The notes under the pieces were generated by a model. It worked only from the letters and a program-made list of their open reading frames with translations, was not told the DNA's origin and made no database searches. A program made the position numbers and the translations under genes. Of a stretch of DNA of 64,000 nt, positions 19,646-29,369 are shown in pieces. Origin of the DNA: Burkholderiales bacterium (GTDB taxonomy: Bacteria > Pseudomonadota > Gammaproteobacteria > Burkholderiales > Burkholderiaceae_C); contig JAECRL010000002.1 of assembly GCA_016000265.1 (NCBI GenBank), positions 124,001 through 188,000 of the forward strand. The letters run 5' to 3'. Numbering within the stretch: position 1 is the first letter of the stretch; every line of letters begins with the position of its first letter.

Positions 19646-20688
19646 CGACCCGACTCCCCGCCCTCCGCCCTCTGCGGGCCCCGCGTCGCCAGCAGGCGGG
19701 GGCGGCCCTGCTGATGGCCATGGTCATCGTGACCCTGGTGGCCACCCTGTCGGCTTCGATGGTGTGGCAGCAGTGGCGCGCGGTGCAGGTCGAGAGCGCC
19801 GAGCGCGTGCGCGCCCAGGCGACCTGGGTGCTCAGCGGGGCGCTGGACTGGGCGCGACTGATCCTGCGCGAAGACGCCCGCAACGGTGGCCCCGACCACC
19901 TGGGCGAGCCCTGGGCCATCCCGCTGGCCGAGGCGCGCCTGTCGACCTTCCTGGCCGTCGACGAGAACAACAACGCCGACGAGGGCGCGCCCGATGCCTT
20001 CCTGTCTGGCAAGGTCGAGGACGCCAACGCCCGCTACAACCTGCGCAACGTCATCTCCGCGGACGGGGACATCGTGCCCGAGGAGCTGCTCGCCCTCAAG
20101 CGCCTGTGCGAGAACGCCGGCCTGGCGCCCGGCCTGGCCGATGGCCTGGCCCAGTCCATGAAGCAGGCGACGCTGGCGGTCTTGTCGATCCAGTCCGATG
20201 ACCCGGCCTTGCTGAGCAAGGTGGGCGGGGAGGCGGGGCGGCAGAAGGCGCCCTTGCTGCCACAGACCTTCGACCAGATCACCTGGCTGGGGCTGGACGC
20301 GGGCACGCTGGAGCGCCTGCGGCCCTACCTGACGCTGCTGCCCACCGGCACCCAGGTCAACGTCAACACGGCGCCCAAGGAGGTGATCGCGGCGGTGGTG
20401 GACAACCTCGACCTGGCCCGCGCGGCCCGCATCGTGCAGACCCGCCAGCGCAACGCCTACAAGACCACCGACGACCTGCGCGCCACCTTGGGGGCGGGCA
20501 ACTGGAATTTCTCACGGCTGTCGGTCTCCAGCGATTTCTTCGAAATCCGCGGGCGCCTGCGCCTGGAGGACAACGTCATCGAGCAGCGCCACCTCGTGCA
20601 GCGCACCAGCGGCAACGAGGTGGTGGTCAAGCACCAGTCGCGTTTTTCCGGGGTGGACCGTGGCGCCGATCCATCCCCCAACCCCTGA
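19642..20688 (+). CDS. gspK: Tip pseudopilin GspK
   Basis: A 348-residue precursor. The leader MTTRLPALRP...RRQQAG is cleaved before AALLMAMVIVTLVATLSASM, which lacks Glu5, as expected for GspK. The following large helical domain contains VEDANARYNLRNVI and the C-terminal helix-hairpin-like block LPTGTQVNVNTAPKEVIAAV, which is diagnostic. It caps the pseudopilus with GspI and GspJ. A 128-bp gap separates it from gspL. Confidence 0.94.
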   Translation: MTTRLPALRPLRAPRRQQAGAALLMAMVIVTLVATLSASMVWQQWRAVQVESAERVRAQATWVLSGALDWARLILREDARNGGPDHLGEPWAIPLAEARLSTFLAVDENNNADEGAPDAFLSGKVEDANARYNLRNVISADGDIVPEELLALKRLCENAGLAPGLADGLAQSMKQATLAVLSIQSDDPALLSKVGGEAGRQKAPLLPQTFDQITWLGLDAGTLERLRPYLTLLPTGTQVNVNTAPKEVIAAVVDNLDLARAARIVQTRQRNAYKTTDDLRATLGAGNWNFSRLSVSSDFFEIRGRLRLEDNVIEQRHLVQRTSGNEVVVKHQSRFSGVDRGADPSPNP

Positions 20689-20816
20689 GGCCCTGTGGTG
20701 CGCATCCCCAAGCGGGTATCAATCCTTAAAAGGGCGCTATTTCGGCGCTCCTACAATGGCCCAGCGCCTAAGCTTGGGCGCCTGACCGCGAATCACGACT
20801 TTTTCACCCTCCTGGC

Positions 20817-22079
20817 ATGAGCATCCTCATCATCCAACTGCCGACACGCGCGCGCCACGTGGCCGAAGCCGCGTCGCCTGAGGCCGCGCCTGCCGGTTCG
20901 GGGCCCAAGGAGTACAGCTACGTCCTCAGCGGCGACGGCATGAACGCCGCGCGCCAGGGGCGATGCGTGGCGGCGATGCTGCCGCGTGCCGACAGCGTCA
21001 TCGCCGTCATGTCGCCCACCGACCTCAGCTGGCACCGCGTCACCGTGCCCAAGGCGCCGGCCGCGCGACTGCGCGCCGCCCTGGCCGGCATGCTCGAGGA
21101 GGTGCTGCTGGACGACCCCGAAGAGCTGCACCTGGCGTTGGCGCCGCAAGCCAAGCCGGGGCAGTCGGCGTGGGTGGCGGTCTGTGACCACACCTGGCTG
21201 ACCAGCCAGCTCATGGCGCTGGAGAAGGCCAAGTTGCGCGTCGAGCGCGTGGTGCCGGCCATCGCGCCGGACGAGCCCGCCTCGGCCTACTTCCACGAAG
21301 CCACCGACAGCCCGACGGACGAAGCCGAGTCTGGCGTGGAGATGCTGATGACCTGGTCCAGCGCCGACGGCGTCTCGACCTGGCCCGCCTCGGGGTCGCT
21401 GGCGCGCAGCCTGTTGCCCGAGCCCCTGCCGGTGCAGGCGCGCTTTTTCGCCACGCCACCGGTGGCGTCTCCGGCCGAGCGCTGGCTGGGCCGGGCCGTG
21501 ACCGTGCAGACCCAGTCCGAGCACCTGCTGATGGCGGCGCGCTCGCTGTGGAACCTGTTGCAGTTCGAGCTGACGCCGCGCAGCAAGGGGCTGCATGCCT
21601 TGTCGGACCAGTGGCGTCGCGCCATGGGGCCACAGTGGCGCCCGGCGCGCGTGGGCCTGATGGCCCTGGTGGCCGTGCAACTGCTGGGCCTGAACCTGTG
21701 GGCCTGGCAACAAAAGCAGCTGGTGCAGGGCAAGCGCCTGGAGCTGACCCGCATCTTGCGCCAGGCGCACCCGCAGGTCTCCGCCGTGCTGGACGCCCCG
21801 GTGCAGATGCAGCGCGAAACCGAATCCCTGCGCGCGGCCGCCGGCCAGCCGGGTGACAACGACCTGGAAGCCCTCATGGGCGTCGTGGCCACCGCCTGGC
21901 CTCCCGAGCGTCCTTCTGCCACGCTCGACTACGACGGCAGCAGCCTGACACTGAGCGCCCCCGCCGGATGGGGCCCCGATGAGCTGACCCAGCTGCGCGC
22001 CCGACTGGCCGCGGCCGGCATCGAGGTGGAGCCGACCAACGATGGCAAGCTGATGGTGCGCCGCGCACCGCGCAGCTGA
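20817..22079 (+). CDS. gspL: T2SS assembly-platform protein GspL
   Basis: A 420-residue protein with an actin-like cytoplasmic domain (residues 1-~260), a single membrane helix near residues 281-300 (VGLMALVAVQLLGLNLWAW) and a ferredoxin-like periplasmic domain. GspL recruits the ATPase GspE and pairs with GspM. The cytoplasmic part is divergent, as usual in betaproteobacteria, but length, topology and the position between gspK and gspM support the call. Confidence 0.9.
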   Translation: MSILIIQLPTRARHVAEAASPEAAPAGSGPKEYSYVLSGDGMNAARQGRCVAAMLPRADSVIAVMSPTDLSWHRVTVPKAPAARLRAALAGMLEEVLLDDPEELHLALAPQAKPGQSAWVAVCDHTWLTSQLMALEKAKLRVERVVPAIAPDEPASAYFHEATDSPTDEAESGVEMLMTWSSADGVSTWPASGSLARSLLPEPLPVQARFFATPPVASPAERWLGRAVTVQTQSEHLLMAARSLWNLLQFELTPRSKGLHALSDQWRRAMGPQWRPARVGLMALVAVQLLGLNLWAWQQKQLVQGKRLELTRILRQAHPQVSAVLDAPVQMQRETESLRAAAGQPGDNDLEALMGVVATAWPPERPSATLDYDGSSLTLSAPAGWGPDELTQLRARLAAAGIEVEPTNDGKLMVRRAPRS

Positions 22080-22111
22080 GCGCCGCCGAGACCTTTCCCC
22101 AGGATCGCCCC

Positions 22112-22627
22112 ATGACCTCACCCGCCCTCCAATTGCAGTCCCTGCGCGACGCCTGGCAGGCCCGCTGGGCCGCCATGCCGCTGCGCGAGCGTCGACTGGC
22201 ATCGGCCGCGGCCTGGTTGCTGGCGCTGACTCTGATCGTGCTGGTCGGCATCCGCCCGGCCTGGCGCACGCTGAGCCAGTCTCCCGTTCAGTTGCGCGAG
22301 GTCGAGGTGCAACTCGACCAGATGCGCCGCCTGGCCGACGAGGCGCAGCTGCTGCGCCAGCGCCCGCCCGTGCCGCCGGCCCAGGCCGAGGCCGCCCTCA
22401 AGGCCGCCACCGACCGCCTGGGCGAAGGCGCCACGCTGGCCGTTCAGGGCGACCGAGCCACGCTCACCCTGCGCAACGTTTCGGGCGATGCCCTGGCGAC
22501 CTGGTTGGACGAGGTCCGCTCGGCGGCCCGCGCCCGCCCCCTGGAAGCCAAGCTCCAGCAAGTCGAGGTCGGGCGCTACGCCGGCACCTTGGTGCTGAGC
22601 CTGTCGTCCACCCAACCCGCTCGCTGA
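22112..22627 (+). CDS. gspM: T2SS assembly-platform protein GspM
   Basis: A 171-residue bitopic protein. A short cytoplasmic stretch (LRDAWQARWAAMPLRERRLA) precedes one membrane helix (AAAWLLALTLIVLVGIRPAW) and a periplasmic ferredoxin-like domain with a coiled linker rich in Leu/Gln. MPLRERRL before the helix is typical of GspM. Partner of GspL. Confidence 0.92.
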   Translation: MTSPALQLQSLRDAWQARWAAMPLRERRLASAAAWLLALTLIVLVGIRPAWRTLSQSPVQLREVEVQLDQMRRLADEAQLLRQRPPVPPAQAEAALKAATDRLGEGATLAVQGDRATLTLRNVSGDALATWLDEVRSAARARPLEAKLQQVEVGRYAGTLVLSLSSTQPAR

Positions 22628-22640
22628 GGCTCAGATCACC

Positions 22641-23561
22641 ATGGCCGGCTTGCCCCTCTTCAACCGACGCCCAGGCTGGATGAAAGGCGCCACCGCGCTG
22701 ACCACCCGCTGGCTGGAGTCCACGCTGGAGGTCGCGCGCTGGGAGAACATGCGCCGCGCCGGGCGCCGCTGGGGGTGGTGGGGCGGCGCCGTGGGCGCGC
22801 TCGTGGGCGTCATCGCTTACGCCCCGGCGCCCTGGCTGGCTCAGGCCGTGGTCGTGGCCACCGAGGGGCGCTTGCTGCTGGCCGACTCCAAAGGCACCAT
22901 CTGGCGCGGCGACGCCGTGGCCGTGTTGACCGGCGGACAAGGCAGCCGCGATGCGCGCGCCTTGCCGGGCCGCCTGAACTGGTCGATGAGGCTGGGGCTC
23001 AAGGGCGTCAGCCTGGTGCTGCAGCAAGACTGCTGCATGCCCACCCCGGTGGTGCTGGCCGTGCAGCCCGGCTTCTCCGGCGTGCGGCTCAGCTTGGCCA
23101 CGCAAGCCGCGGCCGGCCTGCCTGCGCAAACCACCGGCCCCGTCGGGCAGTGGCCTGCGGCCTGGCTGGGCGGCCTGGGCACGCCCTGGAACACGCTGCA
23201 GCTCAGCGGGGTCTTGCGCCTGTCCAGCCGAGACCTCGTGGTCGAGTGGGTGCAAGGCCGGGTGCGCGTGCAGGGTCAGGCCGACGTCTCCCTGGACAAC
23301 GCGGCCTCTCGCATCACCACCCTGGAGCGCCTGGGCTCTTACCGGCTCGACTTGCTCGGCGACAACCAGGGCCAGATGACCCTGAGCCTGACCACGCTGG
23401 ACGGCGCTTTGCAGCTCTCGGGTCAGGGCGGCGTGACGCCCACCGGGCTGCGCTTTCGCGGCGACGCCCGAGCCAGTGAAGCCGAGCGCGGCGCACTGGA
23501 CAATTTGTTGAACATCATCGGACGGCGCGAAGGCGACCGGTCCGTCATTTCGATCGGATAA
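22641..23561 (+). CDS. gspN: T2SS protein GspN
   Basis: A 306-residue protein with one N-terminal membrane helix (WGWWGGAVGALVGVIAYAPAPWL) followed by a beta-rich periplasmic region. SKGTIWRGDAVAVLTGG is the family's G-x-W-G block. GspN is present only in part of known T2SS clusters and its role is not settled. It begins 14 nt after gspM. Confidence 0.9.
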   Translation: MAGLPLFNRRPGWMKGATALTTRWLESTLEVARWENMRRAGRRWGWWGGAVGALVGVIAYAPAPWLAQAVVVATEGRLLLADSKGTIWRGDAVAVLTGGQGSRDARALPGRLNWSMRLGLKGVSLVLQQDCCMPTPVVLAVQPGFSGVRLSLATQAAAGLPAQTTGPVGQWPAAWLGGLGTPWNTLQLSGVLRLSSRDLVVEWVQGRVRVQGQADVSLDNAASRITTLERLGSYRLDLLGDNQGQMTLSLTTLDGALQLSGQGGVTPTGLRFRGDARASEAERGALDNLLNIIGRREGDRSVISIG

Positions 23562-23564
23562 GGC

Positions 23565-25820
23565 ATGAAGACCCATCCTTTGCTGAACCGCTCCCGCGCC
23601 ACCGCGCTGGTCACGGCCCTGGCCCTGGCTTTTGGGCCGGGCGGGCTGTTGCCGGGGTTCATGGCCGGCTCGGCCGTCGCGGCCCCCGTCAAGAAGGGCG
23701 GCGCCACGGTGACGCTGAACTTCGTCAACGCCGAGATCGAGGGCGTGGCCCGCGCGATGGCGGTCATCGTCGACCGACAGATCCTGGTCGACCCCCGCGT
23801 CAAAGGCGCCATCACCCTCTACAGCGACCAGCCGCTGACGCCGCGCGAGGCCTACCTGAACTTCCTGGCCGCTTTGCGCGGGCAAGGCTTCAGCGTCGTC
23901 GAGGTCGGCAACCTGCTCAAGATCGTGCCCGAGTCCGAGGCCAAGCTGCAGACCGGCACCGTGGAGGTCGGCTCCGTGCGCCGCTCGGGTGACCAGGTGC
24001 TCACGCAGATCTTCCGCCTGCAGTTCGAGAGCGCGGCCAACCTCGTGACCGTGCTGCGCCCGCTCATCAGCCCCAACAACACGGTCAACGCCAACGCCTC
24101 GACCAACACGCTGGTGATCACGGACTACGCCGACAACCTCAAGCGCATCGGCGAGATGATCTCGGCGCTGGACGTGCCGTCGGCGACCGACATGGAGGCC
24201 ATCCCGCTGCAGTACGCGATCGCGGCCGACCTGGCACCCATGGTGCAAAAGCTCGCCGACGGTGGGGGCAGCGCGCCGGCTTCGGGTGGCACCCCCTCCA
24301 CCACCCTCGTGATGTCCGACGCCCGCACCAACACCCTGATGGTGAGGGCCCCGAACGCGGCCCGCATGGCCCTGGTGCGCAACCTGATCCAGCGCCTGGA
24401 TCGACCCGGCACGGCCGGCCTGGGCGGCAGCGGCATCCACGTCGTCTACCTCAAGAACGCCGACGCGGTGAAGCTGGCTCAGGTGTTGCGCGCGGCCTTC
24501 CCCGGCGCCGGTGGTGCGGGCAGCGGCTCCTCCGGAGGCGCCTCGGGTGGCAGCAGCCCCGCGGCGACCCCGGCGGTCACGAGCATCTCTCAGGGCGGTG
24601 CCAGCGGCAGCGCCTCGCCTCAGGCCACCGCCCCCGTGGCGGCCTCGGCGCAACCGTCCACGGGCGGCTTCATCCAGGCCGACCCCAGCACCAACTCCCT
24701 GGTGATCACGGCCACCGACGCGCTGTATCGTCAGCTGCGCGCCGTCATCGACCAGCTCGATGGCCGACGCGCCCAGATCTACATCGAGGCCATGATCGTC
24801 GAGGTCAGCGAAAACAAGCTGGCCGAGGCGGGCTTTCAGTGGGCTGGTGGCACGGGCGACAAGAACCAGATCGTGGCCGGCACCAACCTGGCTCAGGGCA
24901 GCGTGCCCGGGCTGTTCAGCCTGATCGCCGCGCCCAAGACGGCCGCCGCAGGGGTGGCGGGCCTGAACCTGGCCTTCGGTCGCAAGCTGGGCGATGGCAG
25001 CTACAGCCTGGGCGCCCTGGCCAGCTTCCTGGAGACCAACGCCGACGGCAACGTGCTGTCCAAGCCGAACATGATCGCGCTGGACAACGAAGAGGCCAAG
25101 ATCGTGGTGGGGCAGAACGTGCCCTTCGTCACCGGCTCGTTCACCAACACCGGCTCCAGCAGCGCGGGCTCGGTCAACCCCTTCACCACGGTGGAGCGCA
25201 AGGACGTGGGCCTGACGCTGCGTGTGCGCCCGCAGGTGGGCGAGGGCGGCACCGTGCGCCTGACCGTGTTCCAGGAGAACTCCTCGGTCGACCCGGCCAG
25301 CAAGACCGCCAGCAACGGCCTGACCACCAACAAGAGCTCCATCGAGACCACCGTGGTCATCGACGACGGCGCCACGCTGGTGCTGGGCGGCCTGCTCAAG
25401 GACGAGTTCAACAACGGCAACACGCAGGTGCCGCTGCTGGGTGACATCCCCGTGGTGGGCAACCTCTTCAAGAGCCGCTCGCGCTCGCGCAGCAAGACCA
25501 ACCTGATGGTGTTCCTGCGCCCGGTCGTCATCCGCAGCCCGGACGTCAGCAACGCGCTGACCCTGGACCGCTACGAGTTCATGCGCCAAAAGCAGGCCGA
25601 AGGCCAGCCCGAATCCAGCATCGTGCTCAACAAGGTCAACGCCGCGCCGCAGCTCGACCCGCTCAAGCTCAGCAACCAGCTGACCATGCCCTCGGTGCGC
25701 CAGCCGCTCGACGACCCCAATGCGCCTCAACCCAATGTGGTGATGCCGGGTGACTCGGGCTACGCGCCCAGGCTGACGCCGCAGACCGCTCCGCAAACCG
25801 CGCCCCAAACCGCGCGCTGA
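23565..25820 (+). CDS. gspD: Secretin GspD
   Basis: A 751-residue outer-membrane channel. A signal peptide (cleavage near SAVAA-PVK) precedes N0 (VTLNFVNAEIEGVARAMAVI) and the N1-N3 repeats (IFRLQFESAANLVTVLRPLI; IPLQYAIAADLAPMVQKLAD; IHVVYLKNADAVKLAQVL). The N3 domain carries a long Gly/Ser/Ala insertion around residues 310-365. The secretin core has VLSKPNMIALDNEEAKIVVG, VPFVTGSF, VGLTLRVRPQVGEGGTVRL and VPLLGDIPVVGNLF. The C-terminal tail contains a short PQTAPQTAPQTA repeat. The gene starts 3 nt after gspN. Confidence 0.97.
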   Translation: MKTHPLLNRSRATALVTALALAFGPGGLLPGFMAGSAVAAPVKKGGATVTLNFVNAEIEGVARAMAVIVDRQILVDPRVKGAITLYSDQPLTPREAYLNFLAALRGQGFSVVEVGNLLKIVPESEAKLQTGTVEVGSVRRSGDQVLTQIFRLQFESAANLVTVLRPLISPNNTVNANASTNTLVITDYADNLKRIGEMISALDVPSATDMEAIPLQYAIAADLAPMVQKLADGGGSAPASGGTPSTTLVMSDARTNTLMVRAPNAARMALVRNLIQRLDRPGTAGLGGSGIHVVYLKNADAVKLAQVLRAAFPGAGGAGSGSSGGASGGSSPAATPAVTSISQGGASGSASPQATAPVAASAQPSTGGFIQADPSTNSLVITATDALYRQLRAVIDQLDGRRAQIYIEAMIVEVSENKLAEAGFQWAGGTGDKNQIVAGTNLAQGSVPGLFSLIAAPKTAAAGVAGLNLAFGRKLGDGSYSLGALASFLETNADGNVLSKPNMIALDNEEAKIVVGQNVPFVTGSFTNTGSSSAGSVNPFTTVERKDVGLTLRVRPQVGEGGTVRLTVFQENSSVDPASKTASNGLTTNKSSIETTVVIDDGATLVLGGLLKDEFNNGNTQVPLLGDIPVVGNLFKSRSRSRSKTNLMVFLRPVVIRSPDVSNALTLDRYEFMRQKQAEGQPESSIVLNKVNAAPQLDPLKLSNQLTMPSVRQPLDDPNAPQPNVVMPGDSGYAPRLTPQTAPQTAPQTAR

Positions 25821-25838
25821 CCCGGAGCCACACACACC

Positions 25839-27263
25839 ATGGGCGCCCGTCACCCCCTTCCTTACGCCTTCGCCAGGGCCAACGGCCTGTTGCTCGAAAA
25901 CGATGGCGAGCGCGCCACGCTGTGGGCCAGCCCGAACGTGTCGCCCTCGGCCCTCTCCGAGGTGATGCGCAAGTTCAGCGTGCACGTCATCGAGCAGGAG
26001 CCGCCCGAGGCCCTCTCGCAGCGCATCGCCACGGCCTACGCCGCCGGTGAAGGCAGCGCCGCCGCCGTGGTGGGCGAGGTCGAAAACGCCGTCGACCTCT
26101 CGCGCCTGCTGCAGGACCTGCCCGCCGTCGAAGACCTGCTGGAGTCGAGCAACGACGCGCCCATCATCCGCATGCTCAACGCGCTGTTGACGCAGGCCGC
26201 GAAGGACGGCGCCTCCGACATCCACATCGAGCCCTACGAGCGCTCCTCGGCCGTGCGCTTCCGCGTGGACGGCACGCTGCGCGAGGTGGTGCAGCCCAAC
26301 AAGGCCCTGCACGCCGCGCTGATCTCGCGCCTGAAGATCATGGCCGAGCTCGACATCTCCGAGAAGCGCATGCCGCAGGACGGCCGCATCTCGCTGCGCA
26401 TTGGCGGGCGTGCGGTGGACGTTCGCGTCTCGACCCTGCCCTCGGCCCATGGCGAGCGCGCCGTGCTGCGGATCCTGGACAAGGGCGACGCCAACAAGTT
26501 CACCCTCGAGTCGCTGGGCATGAGTGGCGACTCGCTCGATCGCTTCAAACGCCTGCTGCGCCAGCCCCACGGCATCGTGCTGGTGACGGGCCCCACGGGC
26601 TCGGGCAAGACGACCACGTTGTACGCCGGCCTGAGCACGGTGGACGCCTCCACCACCAACGTGCTGACCGTGGAAGACCCGGTCGAGTACGAGCTGCACG
26701 GCATCGGCCAGACCCAGGTCAACGCCAAGATCGACCTGACCTTCGCCAAGGCCCTGCGCGCCATCCTGCGCCAGGACCCGGACGTCATCATGATCGGTGA
26801 AATCCGCGACTTCGAGACCGCACAGATCGCCGTGCAGGCCTCGCTGACCGGTCACCTGGTGCTGGCCACGCTGCACACGAACGACGCACCGAGTGCCGTC
26901 ACCCGCCTGACCGACATGGGCATCGAGCCCTTCTTGCTGTCGAGCTCGCTGCTGGGCGTGCTCGGCCAGCGCCTGGTGCGCAAGCTGTGCGTGCACTGCA
27001 AGCGCCAGGACGACCAGGGCAAGTGGCACCCGGTGGGTTGCCCCGAGTGCGGCATGAGCGGCTACAAGGGCCGCACCGGCGTGTACGAGCTCATGGTCGC
27101 CGACGACGAAATCCGCTCGCTGATCCACGCGCAGGCCGCCGAGTCCAAGCTCTTCGAGATCGCCCAGCTCAACGGCATGAAGACCATGCGCGAAGACGGC
27201 GACCGCCTGGTGGCCGAAGGCGTGACCTCGCTGGAAGAGGTCTTGCGGGTCACCCGCGAGTAA
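25839..27263 (+). CDS. gspE: T2SS ATPase GspE
   Basis: A 474-residue secretion ATPase that powers pseudopilus assembly at the inner-membrane face. Walker A VTGPTGSGKTTTLYAGL, the Asp box LTVEDPVEYEL, Walker B DPDVIMIGEIRDFETA and the His box HLVLATLHTNDA are all present. The C-terminal metal-binding motif is C-x-x-C ... C-x-x-C (CVHC then CPEC), but only about 13 residues separate the pairs, so the zinc loop looks shortened. The ATPase core is complete. Confidence 0.96.
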   Translation: MGARHPLPYAFARANGLLLENDGERATLWASPNVSPSALSEVMRKFSVHVIEQEPPEALSQRIATAYAAGEGSAAAVVGEVENAVDLSRLLQDLPAVEDLLESSNDAPIIRMLNALLTQAAKDGASDIHIEPYERSSAVRFRVDGTLREVVQPNKALHAALISRLKIMAELDISEKRMPQDGRISLRIGGRAVDVRVSTLPSAHGERAVLRILDKGDANKFTLESLGMSGDSLDRFKRLLRQPHGIVLVTGPTGSGKTTTLYAGLSTVDASTTNVLTVEDPVEYELHGIGQTQVNAKIDLTFAKALRAILRQDPDVIMIGEIRDFETAQIAVQASLTGHLVLATLHTNDAPSAVTRLTDMGIEPFLLSSSLLGVLGQRLVRKLCVHCKRQDDQGKWHPVGCPECGMSGYKGRTGVYELMVADDEIRSLIHAQAAESKLFEIAQLNGMKTMREDGDRLVAEGVTSLEEVLRVTRE

Positions 27264-27284
27264 GTCCGACCCGAGCCCCACACC

Positions 27285-28508
27285 ATGCCCGCCTTCCGCT
27301 TCGAAGCCCTGGACGCCTCCGGCAAGACCATCAACGGCCTGGTCGACGCAGACAACCCCAAGGCCGCCCGCGCCCAGTTGCGCACCCAGCACATGGTGCC
27401 GCTCAAGGTCACGGCCGTGCAGGTCGCGGAAAACACCGAGGCGGGTGGCTCGCCCAAGTTTTTCGTGCGCCGGGTGTTCAACTCCTCCGAGCTGGCGGTG
27501 TGGACGCGCCAGCTCTCGGGCCTGGTCGTGGCCGGATTGCCGCTGGAGCGCGCGCTCACCGCCCTGGCCGATGAAGCCGAAGACCCGCGCCAGCGCGAGC
27601 TGGTGGCGCACCTGCGCGCCGAGGTCAACGCGGGCTCGCCGTTTGCGCGCGCGCTCGGCGGGGCCCAGCGCGAGTTCGACGAGGTCTACCGCGGCGTGGT
27701 GGCCGCGGGCGAGCAAAGCGGCCAGCTCGGCGGCGTGCTCGACAAGCTGGCCAACGACCTGGAAGAACAGCAGGCGCTGAAGTCCAAGCTGATCGGCGCC
27801 ACGCTGTACCCGGCCATCGTGTCCCTGTTTGCGGTGGTCATCGTCGTGGCCCTGCTGGTGTTCGTGGTGCCCCAGGTCGCGCAGGTGTTCTCCAGCAGCA
27901 AACGCGCCTTGCCCTTCCTGACGCAGTTCATGCTGGGCCTGAGCGCCTTCATGCGCAACTGGGGCTGGTTGATGGCCCTGGGCCTGATCGGCGGCACCGT
28001 GGGCCTGCTGGTGGCCCTGCGCGAAGAGGGCTTCCGGCAGAAATTCGATGCCTTCTGGCTGGAGCTGCCCATCATCGGGCGCCTGGCGCGCGGCTACAAC
28101 GCCGCGCGCTTCGCCGGCACGCTGGCCATGCTGGCGGGCTCGGGTGTGCCCATCCTCAAGGCCCTGCAGGCCGCCGCCGAGACGCTGTCCAACCGCGCGA
28201 TGCGGGCCGACGCCATGGAGGCGCTGGTGCAGGTGCGCGAAGGCGCGCCGCTGGCCTCGGCCATCGCGGCCAAGAAGCGTTTCCCCGGCCTGCTGTCCAT
28301 GTTCGCCCGCCTGGGTGAACAAACCGGTCAGCTGCCGCTGATGCTGCAGCGTGCGGCCGTGCAGCTCTCGGGTGAGGTGCAGCGTCGTGCGCTCGCCATC
28401 GCCACGGTGCTGGAGCCCTTGCTCATCGTGGTCATGGGCCTGGTGGTCATGCTCATCGTGATGTCGGTGATGCTGCCCATCATGCAGATGAACACCTGGG
28501 TCAAGTGA
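27285..28508 (+). CDS. gspF: T2SS inner-membrane platform protein GspF
   Basis: A 407-residue polytopic protein with two repeated T2SSF domains (ELAVWTRQLSGLVVAGLPLE and ARFAGTLAMLAGSGVPILKA), each followed by membrane segments, and a C-terminal helix ending in VMLIVMSVMLPIMQMNTWVK. Last gene of the plus-strand T2SS operon. The prepilin peptidase GspO is not in the window. Confidence 0.96.
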   Translation: MPAFRFEALDASGKTINGLVDADNPKAARAQLRTQHMVPLKVTAVQVAENTEAGGSPKFFVRRVFNSSELAVWTRQLSGLVVAGLPLERALTALADEAEDPRQRELVAHLRAEVNAGSPFARALGGAQREFDEVYRGVVAAGEQSGQLGGVLDKLANDLEEQQALKSKLIGATLYPAIVSLFAVVIVVALLVFVVPQVAQVFSSSKRALPFLTQFMLGLSAFMRNWGWLMALGLIGGTVGLLVALREEGFRQKFDAFWLELPIIGRLARGYNAARFAGTLAMLAGSGVPILKALQAAAETLSNRAMRADAMEALVQVREGAPLASAIAAKKRFPGLLSMFARLGEQTGQLPLMLQRAAVQLSGEVQRRALAIATVLEPLLIVVMGLVVMLIVMSVMLPIMQMNTWVK

Positions 28509-28596
28509 TCGGCTGAACGTCCACCCCACGGCTGAGTGGGCCTCACCTGGGTGTGTGGGCCGTTTGACGGGGTTCGCATCGCGTACGATCAAACGC

Positions 28597-29304
28597 ATGA
28601 AGTTGCTGCTGATCGACGACCACCCCTTGTTCCGTGATGGCCTGAGCCTGCTCATCCAGCATCGCTTGAACCTGGCCGACCACGGCAGCTTCGAGGTGCT
28701 CGAAGCCGGCGACCTCCCGGATGCCGCGCGCGCGCTGGCGGCTCACCCCGATGTGCGCCTGGCCCTGCTCGACCTGGGCCTGGCTGACCGCCAGGGCCTG
28801 GGGACGCTGGACCAGTGGCGCGCCATGGCCCCCCACGTGCCCGTGGTCGTGCTGTCGGCCGATGACCGGCCGCACACCATCGTCTCGGCCATCGATCGCG
28901 GCGCCTCCGGCTTCATCCCGAAGACGGTGCAGTCGGGCGTGATGCAGGAGGCCTTGCTGCGTGTGCTGTCGGGCGGCGTCTACCTGCCGCCCTTGCCCGA
29001 TGACGCCGCGTTGAACCCTGAGTTGGCCCACGATGTCGACGCGGGGGGCGAGCCCGAGCCGGCCGAACCCGCTGACCCGGAGTCGCTGCTGGGCCTCTCC
29101 GACCGCCAGCTCGACGTGCTGCGCCTGCTCATCGAGGGCAAGCCCAACAAGGACATCTGTCGCCGGCTCAACCTGTCGGAGTCCACCGTGAAGACGCACC
29201 TGTCGGCGATCTTTCGCAAGCTGCGCGTCAACAGCCGCACCCAGGCGGTCGTGGCGGTGGCGCGCGCGGGGGTCACCCTGAACGCGGCCCCTCGGCTGGG
29301 CTGA
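28597..29304 (+). CDS. LuxR/NarL-family response regulator
   Basis: A 235-residue regulator with a receiver domain (acidic pocket LLIDDHP, phospho-acceptor Asp59 in ALLDL, Lys109 in FIPKT) and a C-terminal LuxR HTH (LSDRQLDVLRLLIEGKPNKD, LSESTVKTHLSAIFRKL). A Pro/Glu-rich acidic linker (GGEPEPAEPADPES) joins the two. The ATG at 28597 was taken because it begins directly with the receiver beta strand. It lies 88 nt after gspF on the same strand and converges with the hybrid kinase, its probable partner. Control of the T2SS genes is possible but not shown. Confidence 0.88.
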   Translation: MKLLLIDDHPLFRDGLSLLIQHRLNLADHGSFEVLEAGDLPDAARALAAHPDVRLALLDLGLADRQGLGTLDQWRAMAPHVPVVVLSADDRPHTIVSAIDRGASGFIPKTVQSGVMQEALLRVLSGGVYLPPLPDDAALNPELAHDVDAGGEPEPAEPADPESLLGLSDRQLDVLRLLIEGKPNKDICRRLNLSESTVKTHLSAIFRKLRVNSRTQAVVAVARAGVTLNAAPRLG

Positions 29305-29369
29305 GCCCCCACGGGCGTCGGACAAAAGGACGATGGCACAAGTTGGCGCGTCTTGTTAATCTTTGTGCA

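Noticed and set aside
20752..20757. A TACAAT -10-like hexamer between gspK and gspL.
   Set aside because: No -35-like hexamer lies at 16-18 nt; only TTAAAA at 20 nt. I would not call an internal promoter without start-site data.
22464..28655. A continuous minus-strand open frame of about 2060 codons opposite gspM-gspF.
   Set aside because: It is antisense to clearly conserved T2SS genes. Its composition is His/Gln/Arg/Gly-rich with no domain, as expected when G/C-ending codons remove stops from the complementary frame.
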